From JAMZMI01 sp964353015 (GTDB taxonomy: Bacteria > Bacteroidota > Bacteroidia > Cytophagales > Cyclobacteriaceae): a stretch of 64,000 nt of DNA. The DNA is taken from positions 56,283 to 120,282 of the forward strand of contig CAYGUA010000015.1 in the NCBI GenBank assembly GCA_964353015.1. Reading direction: 5' to 3'. A program made the translations under genes and the position numbers. Positions 25,525-33,518 of this stretch are shown here, in pieces (the first letter of the stretch is position 1; each line of letters starts with the position of its first letter). The notes under the pieces were generated by a model. It did no database searches. It saw only the letters and a list, made by a program, of their open reading frames with translations, and was not told the DNA's origin.

Positions 25525-27186
25525 TCAGAATAAATAAGGACGATGTGGAAAGTTATATCTCAAGGCGAATGAAATAATTTTGTTATTTGAATCGTAATTA
25601 CCTGATTTCGAGGATTCATTTCTTGATGTAAACTCGATTTCTGTAAATAGATTATGTTTCAATTGATATGACAGCAGTGTTCGAGTCAGATACAAACTAG
25701 TTTTGTCTCCTTGAAGAAGATCAATGCCAACGGATCCTGTTTTAAGGGTGTAAGATTTGAGAATATCTCTACCATAGCTGGATTCCCCAAGATCATTTCC
25801 ATATTGAGCCATCAGAAAATCGGCGCTTAAAGTCAGCTTAGGGGAGATTCGATAATTTCCTGAAACAATTATTTCTCTAAAATTTGCTCCCAAAGGATGA
25901 GCAAGAGGAAGATTGTAGTGACTGTAGGATGTGAAATTATTCTGGTGTGAATATGTATATGGCCGCACTTGATTCCATTCTAATTGGATCAATAATTTAT
26001 TGATTCCAAATGCATCTATGTATTTACCTCCAAGTTGGAACCCCTGTTTGTTTTCCCAATAACCATCGCCTGAAAAAGCTTTGCTTACGATCAATTCATC
26101 GATTACAAGTTGTCCGTATAGAGAGATTTTATTGAAAATGTTCCATTTGAAATCCAATCCCAGAAGGGCATTGTCTGCACTTCCATCTTGCTGCTCCAAT
26201 GCTCGATAGAAAATTACCGGATTCATATATTCCAATTTAAGGCTATTTGTTCCAAGAGAATCTGGCCTTCCATAAATGACGGATTCAAACAACCCAATAT
26301 TCAGGCGATCCGTCACTTTGAACTCCAAATGATGAAGCGCCAGGAATTTTTTAGGAAAAGAGCCTGTGCCTAACAAACCGAATGATCCTCCAGCTGTTTG
26401 AGCTGTGAGTTGAGCAAAAATATTGGTGTATTGAAATTTCCAGATTTGAGTTTTGAGTCTGAGATAAGGATAATTATTTCCAAAATCGGATAGAATCAAT
26501 GATCGCTTCCCATTCCCAATGAAGTTTTTTCCATAGCCAAATTGTGCGTTGATATGTTTGGATATGTTGAAATCGATATAGGCCTGGGCACGTAAAAAAT
26601 CCACTCCTGTCACATCATATTGTTTCCAGAAGCCTTCATACGGCACACCAAGTGTTGAATCAGTGACATTCTGAATATATGTCGGATACCTTGCCTGGTT
26701 TTCCGTCAGGAGAGTATAAAAAGATATTTTATTATCTATGGTACCTCTCAATTCGAATCCTCGGTAGTTTTGAAAGAGCAGATCAGTGTTCGAAGATTCT
26801 TTTCCAGCACCAAAAACAACCACCGGATTCATGTGAAAATCAAAATCTGGGTCAGAAACAGAAATAAAATCTGATGGATATTTAAAAAATCGATTTGATC
26901 GGGCTGTGAAATTCAGCTCAGCAGAATCAAGGTATTCGCGTGATTCTTGTTGTATGTAGTTCAGATCATATTCTTCTGCTCGGGTCAAATCAGCATTTGT
27001 GTTTTTACCAGCAATTGCCATTTCCTTTCTGGAAACAGGCTTTACGGTAGTAAAATATGATTTTTCAGATAACAAATCCCACCTATCATAGACTTGATAC
27101 GCCGGGCTGTTGAGGGGTAAATCTGTGGACTGACCAAATGATTTGGCTGCAGCAAATAGGAAAAAGAATATGTAGATGTACCTCAC
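25525..27186 (-). CDS. Outer-membrane beta-barrel protein, RemB/Wzi-like
   Basis: A GTG start at 27186 begins the signal peptide (MRYIYIFFFLFAAAKSFGQ); no nearer ATG exists before it is complete. The 553-residue mature protein is mostly alternating beta-strands, with FGYGKNFIGNGKRSLILSDFG at about 210-230, a motif common to Wzi capsule-assembly proteins and to the gliding-motility protein RemB of flavobacteria, and ends in an aromatic strand (YNFPHRPYLF). It should sit in the outer membrane, binding surface polysaccharide or helping gliding adhesion. Assigned from motif and size; no gld genes are in the window. It is divergent from rpmE with an 85-bp gap. Confidence 0.68.
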   Translation of the reverse strand: MRYIYIFFFLFAAAKSFGQSTDLPLNSPAYQVYDRWDLLSEKSYFTTVKPVSRKEMAIAGKNTNADLTRAEEYDLNYIQQESREYLDSAELNFTARSNRFFKYPSDFISVSDPDFDFHMNPVVVFGAGKESSNTDLLFQNYRGFELRGTIDNKISFYTLLTENQARYPTYIQNVTDSTLGVPYEGFWKQYDVTGVDFLRAQAYIDFNISKHINAQFGYGKNFIGNGKRSLILSDFGNNYPYLRLKTQIWKFQYTNIFAQLTAQTAGGSFGLLGTGSFPKKFLALHHLEFKVTDRLNIGLFESVIYGRPDSLGTNSLKLEYMNPVIFYRALEQQDGSADNALLGLDFKWNIFNKISLYGQLVIDELIVSKAFSGDGYWENKQGFQLGGKYIDAFGINKLLIQLEWNQVRPYTYSHQNNFTSYSHYNLPLAHPLGANFREIIVSGNYRISPKLTLSADFLMAQYGNDLGESSYGRDILKSYTLKTGSVGIDLLQGDKTSLYLTRTLLSYQLKHNLFTEIEFTSRNESSKSGNYDSNNKIISFALRYNFPHRPYLF

Positions 27187-27211
27187 GACTGTAAAAATAT
27201 AAAAAAGGAGC

Positions 27212-27243
27212 TTTTGAATATCCTTCTTTTTATTCTATCTTTG
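27212..27243 (+). promoter_or_regulatory. Consensus Bacteroidota promoter of the L31 gene
   Basis: TTTTG (27212-27216) and TATCTTTG (27236-27243) are separated by exactly 19 bp, a full match to the -33/-7 consensus. The L31 ATG lies 28 bp after the -7 box. Confidence 0.8.
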
Positions 27244-27271
27244 CAGTCCTTTTTAAAGAAAGACAGTAATT

Positions 27272-27520
27272 ATGAGAAAGGACATTCATCCGGAATATAA
27301 AGAAGTTGTTTTCTTAGACACTTCAAGTGAATTCAAATTCTTGACAAAATCAACAATGTCAAGTGACGAGACTATTAAATGGGAAGATGGTAATGAATAC
27401 CCTCTTATCAAAATAGAGGTTAGCTCAGCATCACACCCGTTTTATACAGGTAAGAAGATCTTTTTGGATACCGCTGGTAGAGTTGAGAAATTCAACAAAA
27501 AATACAAGCAAGCCAAATAA
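27272..27520 (+). CDS. rpmE2: Ribosomal protein L31 type B
   Basis: The 82-residue protein begins MRKDIHPEYKEVVFLDTSS and ends with SHPFYTGKKIFLDTAGRVEKFNKKY, the usual L31 text. It lacks the CxxC zinc site of type A L31 and has the longer type B form, so it does not need zinc. It is a large-subunit ribosomal protein. A consensus promoter precedes it and a strong hairpin terminator follows 22 bp after the stop, so it appears to be a single-gene unit with high expression. The divergent RemB-like gene shares the upstream gap. Confidence 0.95.
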   Translation: MRKDIHPEYKEVVFLDTSSEFKFLTKSTMSSDETIKWEDGNEYPLIKIEVSSASHPFYTGKKIFLDTAGRVEKFNKKYKQAK

Positions 27521-27542
27521 TTTTATTTTCATAGAAGATTTG

Positions 27543-27577
27543 AAAGTCTTCGGGAGTTATCCTGAAGACTTTTTTAT
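27543..27577 (+). terminator. Intrinsic terminator after L31
   Basis: AAGTCTTC (27544-27551) pairs with GAAGACTT (27564-27571) and can extend inward to about 13 bp (CGGGA/TCCTG), followed by a T run. The run ends within 10 bp of the next gene's start codon, so the hairpin also forms part of that gene's leader. Confidence 0.85.
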
Positions 27578-27586
27578 TTTTGCCGG

Positions 27587-28768
27587 ATGCATGTCATCCT
27601 TTTTGACCTCCCAGAGGATCAAATAAAATTATATCCACTTACCCTTACCCGACCCATAAGTCATGTGCGTGTAGGTATCTTGACTATTTTTGAAAAGTGG
27701 AAAAACCTTCTTCCAGAATCAAATATCACAGTTCGCACTGCTGATTATCTTCATTCAAAATTTCCAAATTCAGAAAGTTCTTCCGATTCGCTTTGGATTA
27801 AAGCAGGTGTGTTGCCTGATCAGACATTTATTGAAAATGTTTCTGAATTGAAATTAGGGACGGCTTTGATAAAAAATGATTTGCTCTTAGCCTATAAAGG
27901 TATAAACCTGGTTGAGGCACAATCGGCCAATAAGAAGGAGTACGCGGAGGAATTATCTATTATAAGTAGAACTTGGGATATTTTTCAAAAGAATGGACAA
28001 GAGATCAAACGAGATTTTGCTCGATTGACAAAAGGCAAAAAGTCACAAAAAATTGAGGATCCGCACACCATCGTTTATGGAACAGAAATATTTCTGGAGG
28101 AAGGAGCAAAGGTAAAAGCGGCTGTTTTGAATGCTGAAAATGGTCCTATTTACATAGGTAAAAACGCAGAGATTAGTGAAGGCGCATTGATTCGCGGGCC
28201 ATTTTCTGTGGGAGAAGGCTCTGTAGTGAATATGGGAGCGAAAATGCGCGGCGATACAACGATCGGGCCATTTAGCAAAGTTGGCGGAGAAGTATCCAAT
28301 GTGGTGATTTTTGGCAACTCAAATAAGGGTCACGACGGATTTTTGGGAAATGCAGTTATTGGCGAATGGTGCAATTTTGGTGCGGATACCAATAATTCTA
28401 ATCTTAAAAACAACTATGCACCAGTTAAAATGTGGGATTACAACCAGGAGACCTATGTGGATACTGGGTTGCAATTTTGTGGGTTGATTATGGGTGATCA
28501 CTCCAAAACGGGAATCAATACCATGTTCAATACGGGAACCACCGTTGGTGTTTCTTCTAATATTTTTGGTCCCGGGTTTCCGCGAACATTTATCCCATCT
28601 TTTTCATGGGGTGGGGCCAGTGGATTTTCGGTATATCAACTGGAAAGAGCAATTGAAACGGCTATTCTTGTCACGCAGCGCAGAAAATTATCGTTAACAG
28701 AAGGCGATAAAGCCATACTTACCCATATCTTTGAAAACTATTCTTTTCAGTCAAAAAAGATCGAATAA
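27587..28768 (+). CDS. GlmU-like putative sugar nucleotidyltransferase
   Basis: The 393-residue protein is the Bacteroidota GlmU-like type. The N-terminal domain starts MHVILFDLPEDQIKLYPLTLT and continues TRPISHVRVGILTIFEKW, a degenerate form of the pyrophosphorylase fold; the usual LxxGxGTRM loop is not seen. From about 170 it has a left-handed beta-helix built of hexapeptides (IYIGKNAEISEGALIRGPF, VNMGAKMRGDTTIGPF), as in acyltransferases. It may act in UDP-GlcNAc or other cell-wall sugar metabolism. It begins just 10 bp after the L31 terminator and 6 bp before the polymerase delta-prime gene, so it heads an operon. Confidence 0.8.
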   Translation: MHVILFDLPEDQIKLYPLTLTRPISHVRVGILTIFEKWKNLLPESNITVRTADYLHSKFPNSESSSDSLWIKAGVLPDQTFIENVSELKLGTALIKNDLLLAYKGINLVEAQSANKKEYAEELSIISRTWDIFQKNGQEIKRDFARLTKGKKSQKIEDPHTIVYGTEIFLEEGAKVKAAVLNAENGPIYIGKNAEISEGALIRGPFSVGEGSVVNMGAKMRGDTTIGPFSKVGGEVSNVVIFGNSNKGHDGFLGNAVIGEWCNFGADTNNSNLKNNYAPVKMWDYNQETYVDTGLQFCGLIMGDHSKTGINTMFNTGTTVGVSSNIFGPGFPRTFIPSFSWGGASGFSVYQLERAIETAILVTQRRKLSLTEGDKAILTHIFENYSFQSKKIE

Positions 28769-28774
28769 GCTGAT

Positions 28775-29911
28775 ATGCAGTTTGCAGAAATCCCAGGACT
28801 TTTAGATTTAAAACAATCACTCATTTCATCATACGAGCAAAATCATATTGCTCATGCGCAGCTTTTCAATGGTGTGGAAGGAGGAGGTGCGCTTCCCTTG
28901 GCTTTGGCATTCATTACATTTTTACTTTGTGAAAACAAACAGGCCAATGATTCATGTGGGACATGTTCCAATTGTCAAAAAGTAAGAAAGCACATCCATC
29001 CTGATGTTCATTATTTTTTTCCAAAGCTTAGTTTCACGAAAGCAACGGACATAGAAAAACATCATGCCGAAACACAGAAGACCTGGAGGGATTTTGCTGC
29101 CAATACTCCATTTGGTGGTGTGAACTCATGGGTTTCCTTAAATGGGTTCGACAATAAAAACATGTTGATTACCAAGGAAGAAAGCAGAAGAATCACGCGT
29201 ACGGTTAGTATGAAGTCATTTGAGGGAGATTTCAAAATTCTCCTAATCTGGTGTCCTGAATATATGCATCCTTCAGCTGCTAATGGCATATTGAAAGTGC
29301 TGGAGGAGCCGCCAACACAAACGATTTATATATTGGTGAGCTATGCTTACGAAAATTTATTACCAACTATCAAATCTCGAGTTCAGCTTTTTTCGGTTGC
29401 GCCCTTGACCGATGAAGAGGTTTATAATTATCTGGTAGAAAACCTTGGTTCAGATCCATCAAAAGCAAAGCAAGTCAGTCGCATGTCTGGCGGAAGTATT
29501 GGTAAAGCTATTAGGGAGTTGGAAGTGGTTGGCGAAGTAGCGTATCAATCATTTCAGAGCTGGATGAGGCAATGTCTTTCCAGAGATTATGCTGGCTTGG
29601 CCCAATTAAGTGAAGAATTTTCTAAAAGCTCCAAGCCGGATCAACGCAATACGTTGGAGTTTGGACTTACTCTGGTACGTGAGTCTATACTATCTAAATC
29701 AGGTGGAGAAACATTCATCGTAAGGGAAGGTGAGGAAAAAACCTTTATTGTAAAATTTGGAGCAGCCGTGACATTGGAAGCGCTGGAGCACATGTATTTG
29801 GAGTTGAGTGAAGCGCTGCGAAATCTGGCTAGAAACGCCAATGCAAAAATTACATTCATGAATCTTTCACTTTCTATATGTGAAAGTCTGGCCAAAAAAA
29901 CAGCAAAATGA
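28775..29911 (+). CDS. holB: DNA polymerase III subunit delta'
   Basis: The 378-residue clamp-loader subunit has HIAHAQLFNGVEGGGALPLAL, a degenerate Walker A as expected for delta-prime, a four-cysteine zinc module (C52, C61, C64, C67 in LLCENK and CGTCSNC), and the downstream NGILKVLEEPPTQTIYIL sensor segment. It loads the sliding clamp with delta and gamma/tau. It begins 6 bp after the GlmU-like gene, and its stop overlaps the start of hemC by 4 nt, so the two are translationally coupled. The Walker lysine is absent, consistent with a non-hydrolysing subunit. Confidence 0.92.
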   Translation: MQFAEIPGLLDLKQSLISSYEQNHIAHAQLFNGVEGGGALPLALAFITFLLCENKQANDSCGTCSNCQKVRKHIHPDVHYFFPKLSFTKATDIEKHHAETQKTWRDFAANTPFGGVNSWVSLNGFDNKNMLITKEESRRITRTVSMKSFEGDFKILLIWCPEYMHPSAANGILKVLEEPPTQTIYILVSYAYENLLPTIKSRVQLFSVAPLTDEEVYNYLVENLGSDPSKAKQVSRMSGGSIGKAIRELEVVGEVAYQSFQSWMRQCLSRDYAGLAQLSEEFSKSSKPDQRNTLEFGLTLVRESILSKSGGETFIVREGEEKTFIVKFGAAVTLEALEHMYLELSEALRNLARNANAKITFMNLSLSICESLAKKTAK

Positions 29912-30825
29912 ATTTGATAAAAATTGGCACCAGAAAAAGCAAACTTGCTCTTTGGCAGGCGGAATATGTAGCCCAGAAACTCAATGAAGGCGGGTTAAAA
30001 ACCGAACTGGTTTTAATGGAAACAATCGGAGATAAAGTGCTGGACGTATCCATTTCAAAAATTGGTAGCAAAGGGGTATTTACTGAGGAGCTTGAAGAGA
30101 AACTTGCGAAAGGTGATATTGATATAGCGGTACATTCTGCCAAAGACATGCAATCCTCACTTGATGAGGGATTTGAACTTATTGCATTTAGTGAAAGAGA
30201 AATAGTTAACGATGTAATCGTAGCAGAAAAATCGATTGATCTGAATGAAGAAATGGTCTTAGGCACTTCTTCAACCAGACGTATTGCTACGCTCAAACAT
30301 TTTTACCCAAAAGTAAAAACGGTTGAGGTAAGAGGTAATCTTCAAACAAGGCTGGAGAAGATGAGAGGAGGACTTTGTGATGGTTTGCTTTTGGCCTATG
30401 CAGGTGTCCATAGAATGGGATATCATGATTTGGTCAAACATCAACTTTCCTTAGATGAATTTACCCCTGCAGTAGGACAAGGTAGCATCGCGATAGAATC
30501 GCATCAATCGCTTTCTAAAGAGAAAAGAGAAAAAATAAGGTTGCTAATTAATCACCCGTCAACAGAAAAACGACTATTGGCTGAAAGAGCCTTTTTGAAA
30601 AAACTTGAAGGCGGTTGTAGTATTCCTGTTTTTGCTTTAGCGGATCATCTAGGTGATATTATTTCTATCACAGGAGGTATTATTAGTCTAGATGGTAAAG
30701 TGAGAATAGTGAAATCCGCATCAGGCACAGATCCCGAATTACTTGGGTTGCAATTGGCAGAAAACCTCCTTCAGGCAGGTGGAGACCATATTTTGAATGA
30801 AATTAAAAAACAGCTTAAAAAATAA
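29908..30825 (+). CDS. hemC: Hydroxymethylbilane synthase (porphobilinogen deaminase)
   Basis: The 305-residue enzyme joins four porphobilinogen units to form the linear tetrapyrrole for haem. Substrate-binding and catalytic features are clear: IGTRKSKLALWQA at the start, AVHSAKD with the catalytic aspartate (D80), GTSSTRRIATLKHFYP, and EGGCSIPVFA with the dipyrromethane-cofactor cysteine C237. Length is standard. It overlaps the delta-prime stop by 4 nt (ATGA) and is followed 11 bp later by the cyclophilin gene. No other haem genes are in the window, so this single step is placed in a mixed operon. Confidence 0.95.
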   Translation: MNLIKIGTRKSKLALWQAEYVAQKLNEGGLKTELVLMETIGDKVLDVSISKIGSKGVFTEELEEKLAKGDIDIAVHSAKDMQSSLDEGFELIAFSEREIVNDVIVAEKSIDLNEEMVLGTSSTRRIATLKHFYPKVKTVEVRGNLQTRLEKMRGGLCDGLLLAYAGVHRMGYHDLVKHQLSLDEFTPAVGQGSIAIESHQSLSKEKREKIRLLINHPSTEKRLLAERAFLKKLEGGCSIPVFALADHLGDIISITGGIISLDGKVRIVKSASGTDPELLGLQLAENLLQAGGDHILNEIKKQLKK

Positions 30826-30836
30826 ATTACATTAAA

Positions 30837-31682
30837 ATGAAAAGATTCATAGCAATAGCAATGGTGCTCGCAGGCTTTTTAAGCGCTTGTGATGACAATA
30901 AGGATTTTGTAGTAGTGATCCATACTGAATATGGCGATATGAAGGCCATATTGTATGAGGAAACACCTCTTCACAAAAAGAATTTTCTTGAGTTGGCTAA
31001 GGCTGGAAAATATGACAGTACTACCTGGCACAGAGTAATTAATGAATTCATGATTCAAGGTGGTGATGTGAATGCGAAAGAAGGCACAAGAGAATCAGAT
31101 GAAGATCGTATTCCGGCTGAGATTGTAAGTGGATTTTATCATACTAAAGGAGCTTTAGCTGCGGCACGTCAAGGCGATCAGGTAAATCCTGGGAAAAAAT
31201 CATCTTCAACACAGTTTTATATCGTTCATGGCAAAAAATACACGAAAGATGAATTGACAGTAGATCAAGTCAAATTAAACCAAGGGATCTCCAAAATGCT
31301 TTCTGATCCAAAATTTGAAGATTTGATGAGTCAGTTTCAGGAATTATCTAAGGTAAGAGATTTTAAAGGAATGAATGATTTGGCAATGGCCAATAAGGAT
31401 TTGGTAGAAGAGGAACTAGGAATAGATGTAAGTCTTGAAATTGAACCTGAGAGATTGGAGCTTTATACAACAGTAGGCGGGGCACCACATCTTGATAAAG
31501 AATATACGGTATTTGGCAGAGTAGTAGAGGGACTGGATGTGATTGATAAAATTGCCGCCGTAAAAACAGGGAGAATGGATAAGCCACAGGCAAATACTTA
31601 TATGACTATGGAAGTAGAAATGATGCCAAAGAAAAAAATCACGGAACTTTACGGATATACATATCCCGAAAAGAAGAAATAA
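30837..31682 (+). CDS. Cyclophilin-type peptidyl-prolyl isomerase lipoprotein
   Basis: The 281-residue protein has a lipoprotein signal (LSAC, lipidation at C18). The cyclophilin domain follows: HTEYGDMKAILYEETPLHKKNFLEL, then the active-site text STTWHRVINEFMIQGGD (the FMIQGGD pair), and FYIVHG. An insertion of about 80 residues (about 140-215) separates the two ends of the domain before TVFGRVVEGLDVIDKIA, an arrangement frequent in Bacteroidota. It should assist folding of periplasmic proteins from the inner face of the outer membrane or the periplasmic face of the inner one. It is 11 bp downstream of hemC. Confidence 0.88.
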   Translation: MKRFIAIAMVLAGFLSACDDNKDFVVVIHTEYGDMKAILYEETPLHKKNFLELAKAGKYDSTTWHRVINEFMIQGGDVNAKEGTRESDEDRIPAEIVSGFYHTKGALAAARQGDQVNPGKKSSSTQFYIVHGKKYTKDELTVDQVKLNQGISKMLSDPKFEDLMSQFQELSKVRDFKGMNDLAMANKDLVEEELGIDVSLEIEPERLELYTTVGGAPHLDKEYTVFGRVVEGLDVIDKIAAVKTGRMDKPQANTYMTMEVEMMPKKKITELYGYTYPEKKK

Positions 31683-31704
31683 AATTTCGGCTTGAGATTC
31701 CAGA

Positions 31705-32607
31705 ATGAAAGCTGATATAGCTCTTCTTACAGAGGACCGATACATCGACGCAAATCCGAGTGAACAATATAAAAAGGAAGTTCTTCGGGAAGATCAACTC
31801 TTATCTTCGGCTTTAAAAAGACAAGGAATATCTTCTGTACGAGTAAGTTGGACCGATCAGGATTTTGATTGGACATCAGTCAGCTATGTGATGTTTCGTT
31901 CCACTTGGGATTATTTCTACAAGATCAACCAATTTCAAAACTGGTTGATGCTTAGGGAAAATGAAGTGAGTTTTATCAATTCTTTGAGTCTGGTTCGATG
32001 GAATATGGACAAGCATTACCTCCGAGATTTGGAAAGAAATGGAATTTCCATAGTTCCTACGGTTTATGTAGAGCCAAATGAAAATGTGGAACTGAAAGAC
32101 CTATTACAAGAATTTTCATCGGAAAAGTTGATCATAAAACCAGCAGTATCCGGAACAGCCAGACACACCTATTTGGTTACAAAGGAAAACCTAGCCGAAC
32201 AGGAATCAATCTTCAAAAAACTGATTTCTGAAGAATGTATGCTTGTGGAGCCATTTCTTAAAAATATTTCTGAAAATGGAGAAATATCTCTGGTGATCAT
32301 CAATGGTGAATATGCCCATGCCATATTGAAAAAAGCAAAAGTAGGAGACTTTAGAGTGCAAAGTGATTTTGGTGGTACGATACAAACCCATCAGCCTTCG
32401 AGGGAGGAAATTGATTTTGCTTTGGCAGTAATAAAAACCTGTGAAACAGTTCCTGTATATGCTCGTGTAGATGTAGCCAGAGACGATTACGATCAACTTG
32501 TACTTGTAGAGCTAGAATTGATAGAGCCGGATATATGGCTTAGGATGAATCCCGGAAGTGTAGATAAATTGGCTCAAGCTGTGAAAACATATATTTTCAA
32601 AGCTTGA
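31705..32607 (+). CDS. ATP-grasp domain enzyme (RimK/glutathione-synthetase-like)
   Basis: The 300-residue soluble protein looks like a RimK-type or glutathione-synthetase-type ligase: an N-terminal pre-ATP-grasp domain with FRSTWDYFYKI, a nucleotide-binding lysine in SSEKLIIKPAVSGTARHTYLV (about 134-154), and acidic metal ligands near the end (LVLVELELIEPDIWLRMNPG). These enzymes join a carboxylate to an amine using ATP. The proposed partner or substrate cannot be deduced from neighbours. It ends the plus-strand run that started at the GlmU-like gene and lies 22 bp after the cyclophilin stop. Confidence 0.8.
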   Translation: MKADIALLTEDRYIDANPSEQYKKEVLREDQLLSSALKRQGISSVRVSWTDQDFDWTSVSYVMFRSTWDYFYKINQFQNWLMLRENEVSFINSLSLVRWNMDKHYLRDLERNGISIVPTVYVEPNENVELKDLLQEFSSEKLIIKPAVSGTARHTYLVTKENLAEQESIFKKLISEECMLVEPFLKNISENGEISLVIINGEYAHAILKKAKVGDFRVQSDFGGTIQTHQPSREEIDFALAVIKTCETVPVYARVDVARDDYDQLVLVELELIEPDIWLRMNPGSVDKLAQAVKTYIFKA

Positions 32608-32628
32608 GCAGAGAATAGAAAATCGCGA

Positions 32629-32778
32629 TTATTTTGAAAGCATTTTCACCAACCAAAGAACGAGATAAAGAACTAACCCCACTCCAAAGAATAAAATGCC
32701 TACAACGAAAGCTATTCTTACGACGCTTTCTTTCATCCCAATTTTTTTACCGAACCAGCCGGAAACACCTAGTATCAT
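32629..32778 (-). CDS. PspC-like small membrane protein, 49 aa
   Basis: The frame of 50 codons runs from ATG 32778 to TAA 32629 in the gap between convergent neighbours. The protein reads GVSGWFGKKIGMKESVVRIA followed by a hydrophobic helix GILFFGVGLVLYLVLWLV, which is the PspC domain pattern (a glycine-rich start, VRxAF, then a tail helix). It should be a single-pass inner-membrane protein. A full Psp system is not in the window. Short length (PspC domains are about 60 residues) leaves doubt as to whether it is a whole or minimal domain. Confidence 0.6.
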   Translation of the reverse strand: MILGVSGWFGKKIGMKESVVRIAFVVGILFFGVGLVLYLVLWLVKMLSK

Positions 32779-32827
32779 AATTTTTTTTGTTTAAAGAAAA
32801 ACACAATTTACGAAAAGCACAAGGTGT

Positions 32828-33220
32828 TCAATTTTTGGAAAGAAATATAATTTTCTCAACAAACTTTTCATTCAGCATCAAACCATCCTTAAATGATATA
32901 AACCTATCCTCAGACTTGAGGGTGAGCGCCGGTGCTTTTTCAATGGTCAAATTATCATAAGCCATAGGCCAGGAGTACGATTCCAGCTTATATCTAAAAT
33001 GTACCACAATTCCTTTTGGTCGGAGTTCGATATTGGCGTAAGTGATGTAATGCTCAGCGTTGAGATATTCTGCATATTCTTCGCTAATGCTGTGTATGGG
33101 CATTCTTTTTGATCCAATACCGCCCTTTTTTATCCTTTCCAAAAGGGAATATGGTTTGCCTACAAGCTTGTTGATTTCTAGGGCTATTTCCCGGCTACTG
33201 TAAGTGGTCTCGTATATCAC
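32828..33220 (-). CDS. Conserved hypothetical protein, 130 aa
   Basis: The GTG start at 33220 (VIYETTYSSR) is preferred because the next in-frame ATG lies about 40 codons later. The soluble protein contains KKGGIGSKRMPIHSIS and NIELRPKGIVVHFRYKLESY, with no signal peptide or membrane helix. I do not recognise a named family. It lies only 6 bp after the stop of the 85-aa membrane gene and in the same reading frame, so translation is probably coupled. The two could be parts of one functional unit. Confidence 0.6.
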   Translation of the reverse strand: MIYETTYSSREIALEINKLVGKPYSLLERIKKGGIGSKRMPIHSISEEYAEYLNAEHYITYANIELRPKGIVVHFRYKLESYSWPMAYDNLTIEKAPALTLKSEDRFISFKDGLMLNEKFVEKIIFLSKN

Positions 33221-33226
33221 CTGCTG

Positions 33227-33484
33227 CTAATCTGTTATTTGTGGTTCGGCATTCACCGCCATTTTGTAGGAAAAATATCCACCTAATGCAGCCCCAGCCA
33301 TGGCACATAAATACGCGCCAAATGGATTATGAAACAGACTGAAGCCAACATAAATACCCATAATCTCGAACCCAATCCACATGAGAATCATGTTAATAAT
33401 AAAGCTTGTTGGCTTCAGGCCTTTTTCCCTCACTATATTTCGGATGGTTTTGCCTAGTGAGATCATCGCAATTATTTCCAGCAT
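33227..33484 (-). CDS. Small hypothetical membrane protein, 85 aa
   Basis: The 85-residue protein starts MLEIIAMISLGKTIRNIVRE and has two hydrophobic helices at about 27-45 and 52-72 (AYLCAMAGAALGGYFSY). It ends NAEPQITD. The pattern suits a two-pass inner-membrane protein. No family recognised. It lies directly before the 130-aa gene in the same frame, with TAG, CAG, CAG between its last codon and the next GTG. Confidence 0.55.
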   Translation of the reverse strand: MLEIIAMISLGKTIRNIVREKGLKPTSFIINMILMWIGFEIMGIYVGFSLFHNPFGAYLCAMAGAALGGYFSYKMAVNAEPQITD

Positions 33485-33518
33485 AGGGCAAAATTAAAAA
33501 ATTATAGTCAGCATGAGC

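Noticed and set aside
29874..30296. A 140-codon open frame on the minus strand across hemC.
   Set aside because: It lies wholly antisense to the start of hemC and the end of holB, whose proteins have clear active-site motifs; the serine-rich product looks like a codon-bias shadow.
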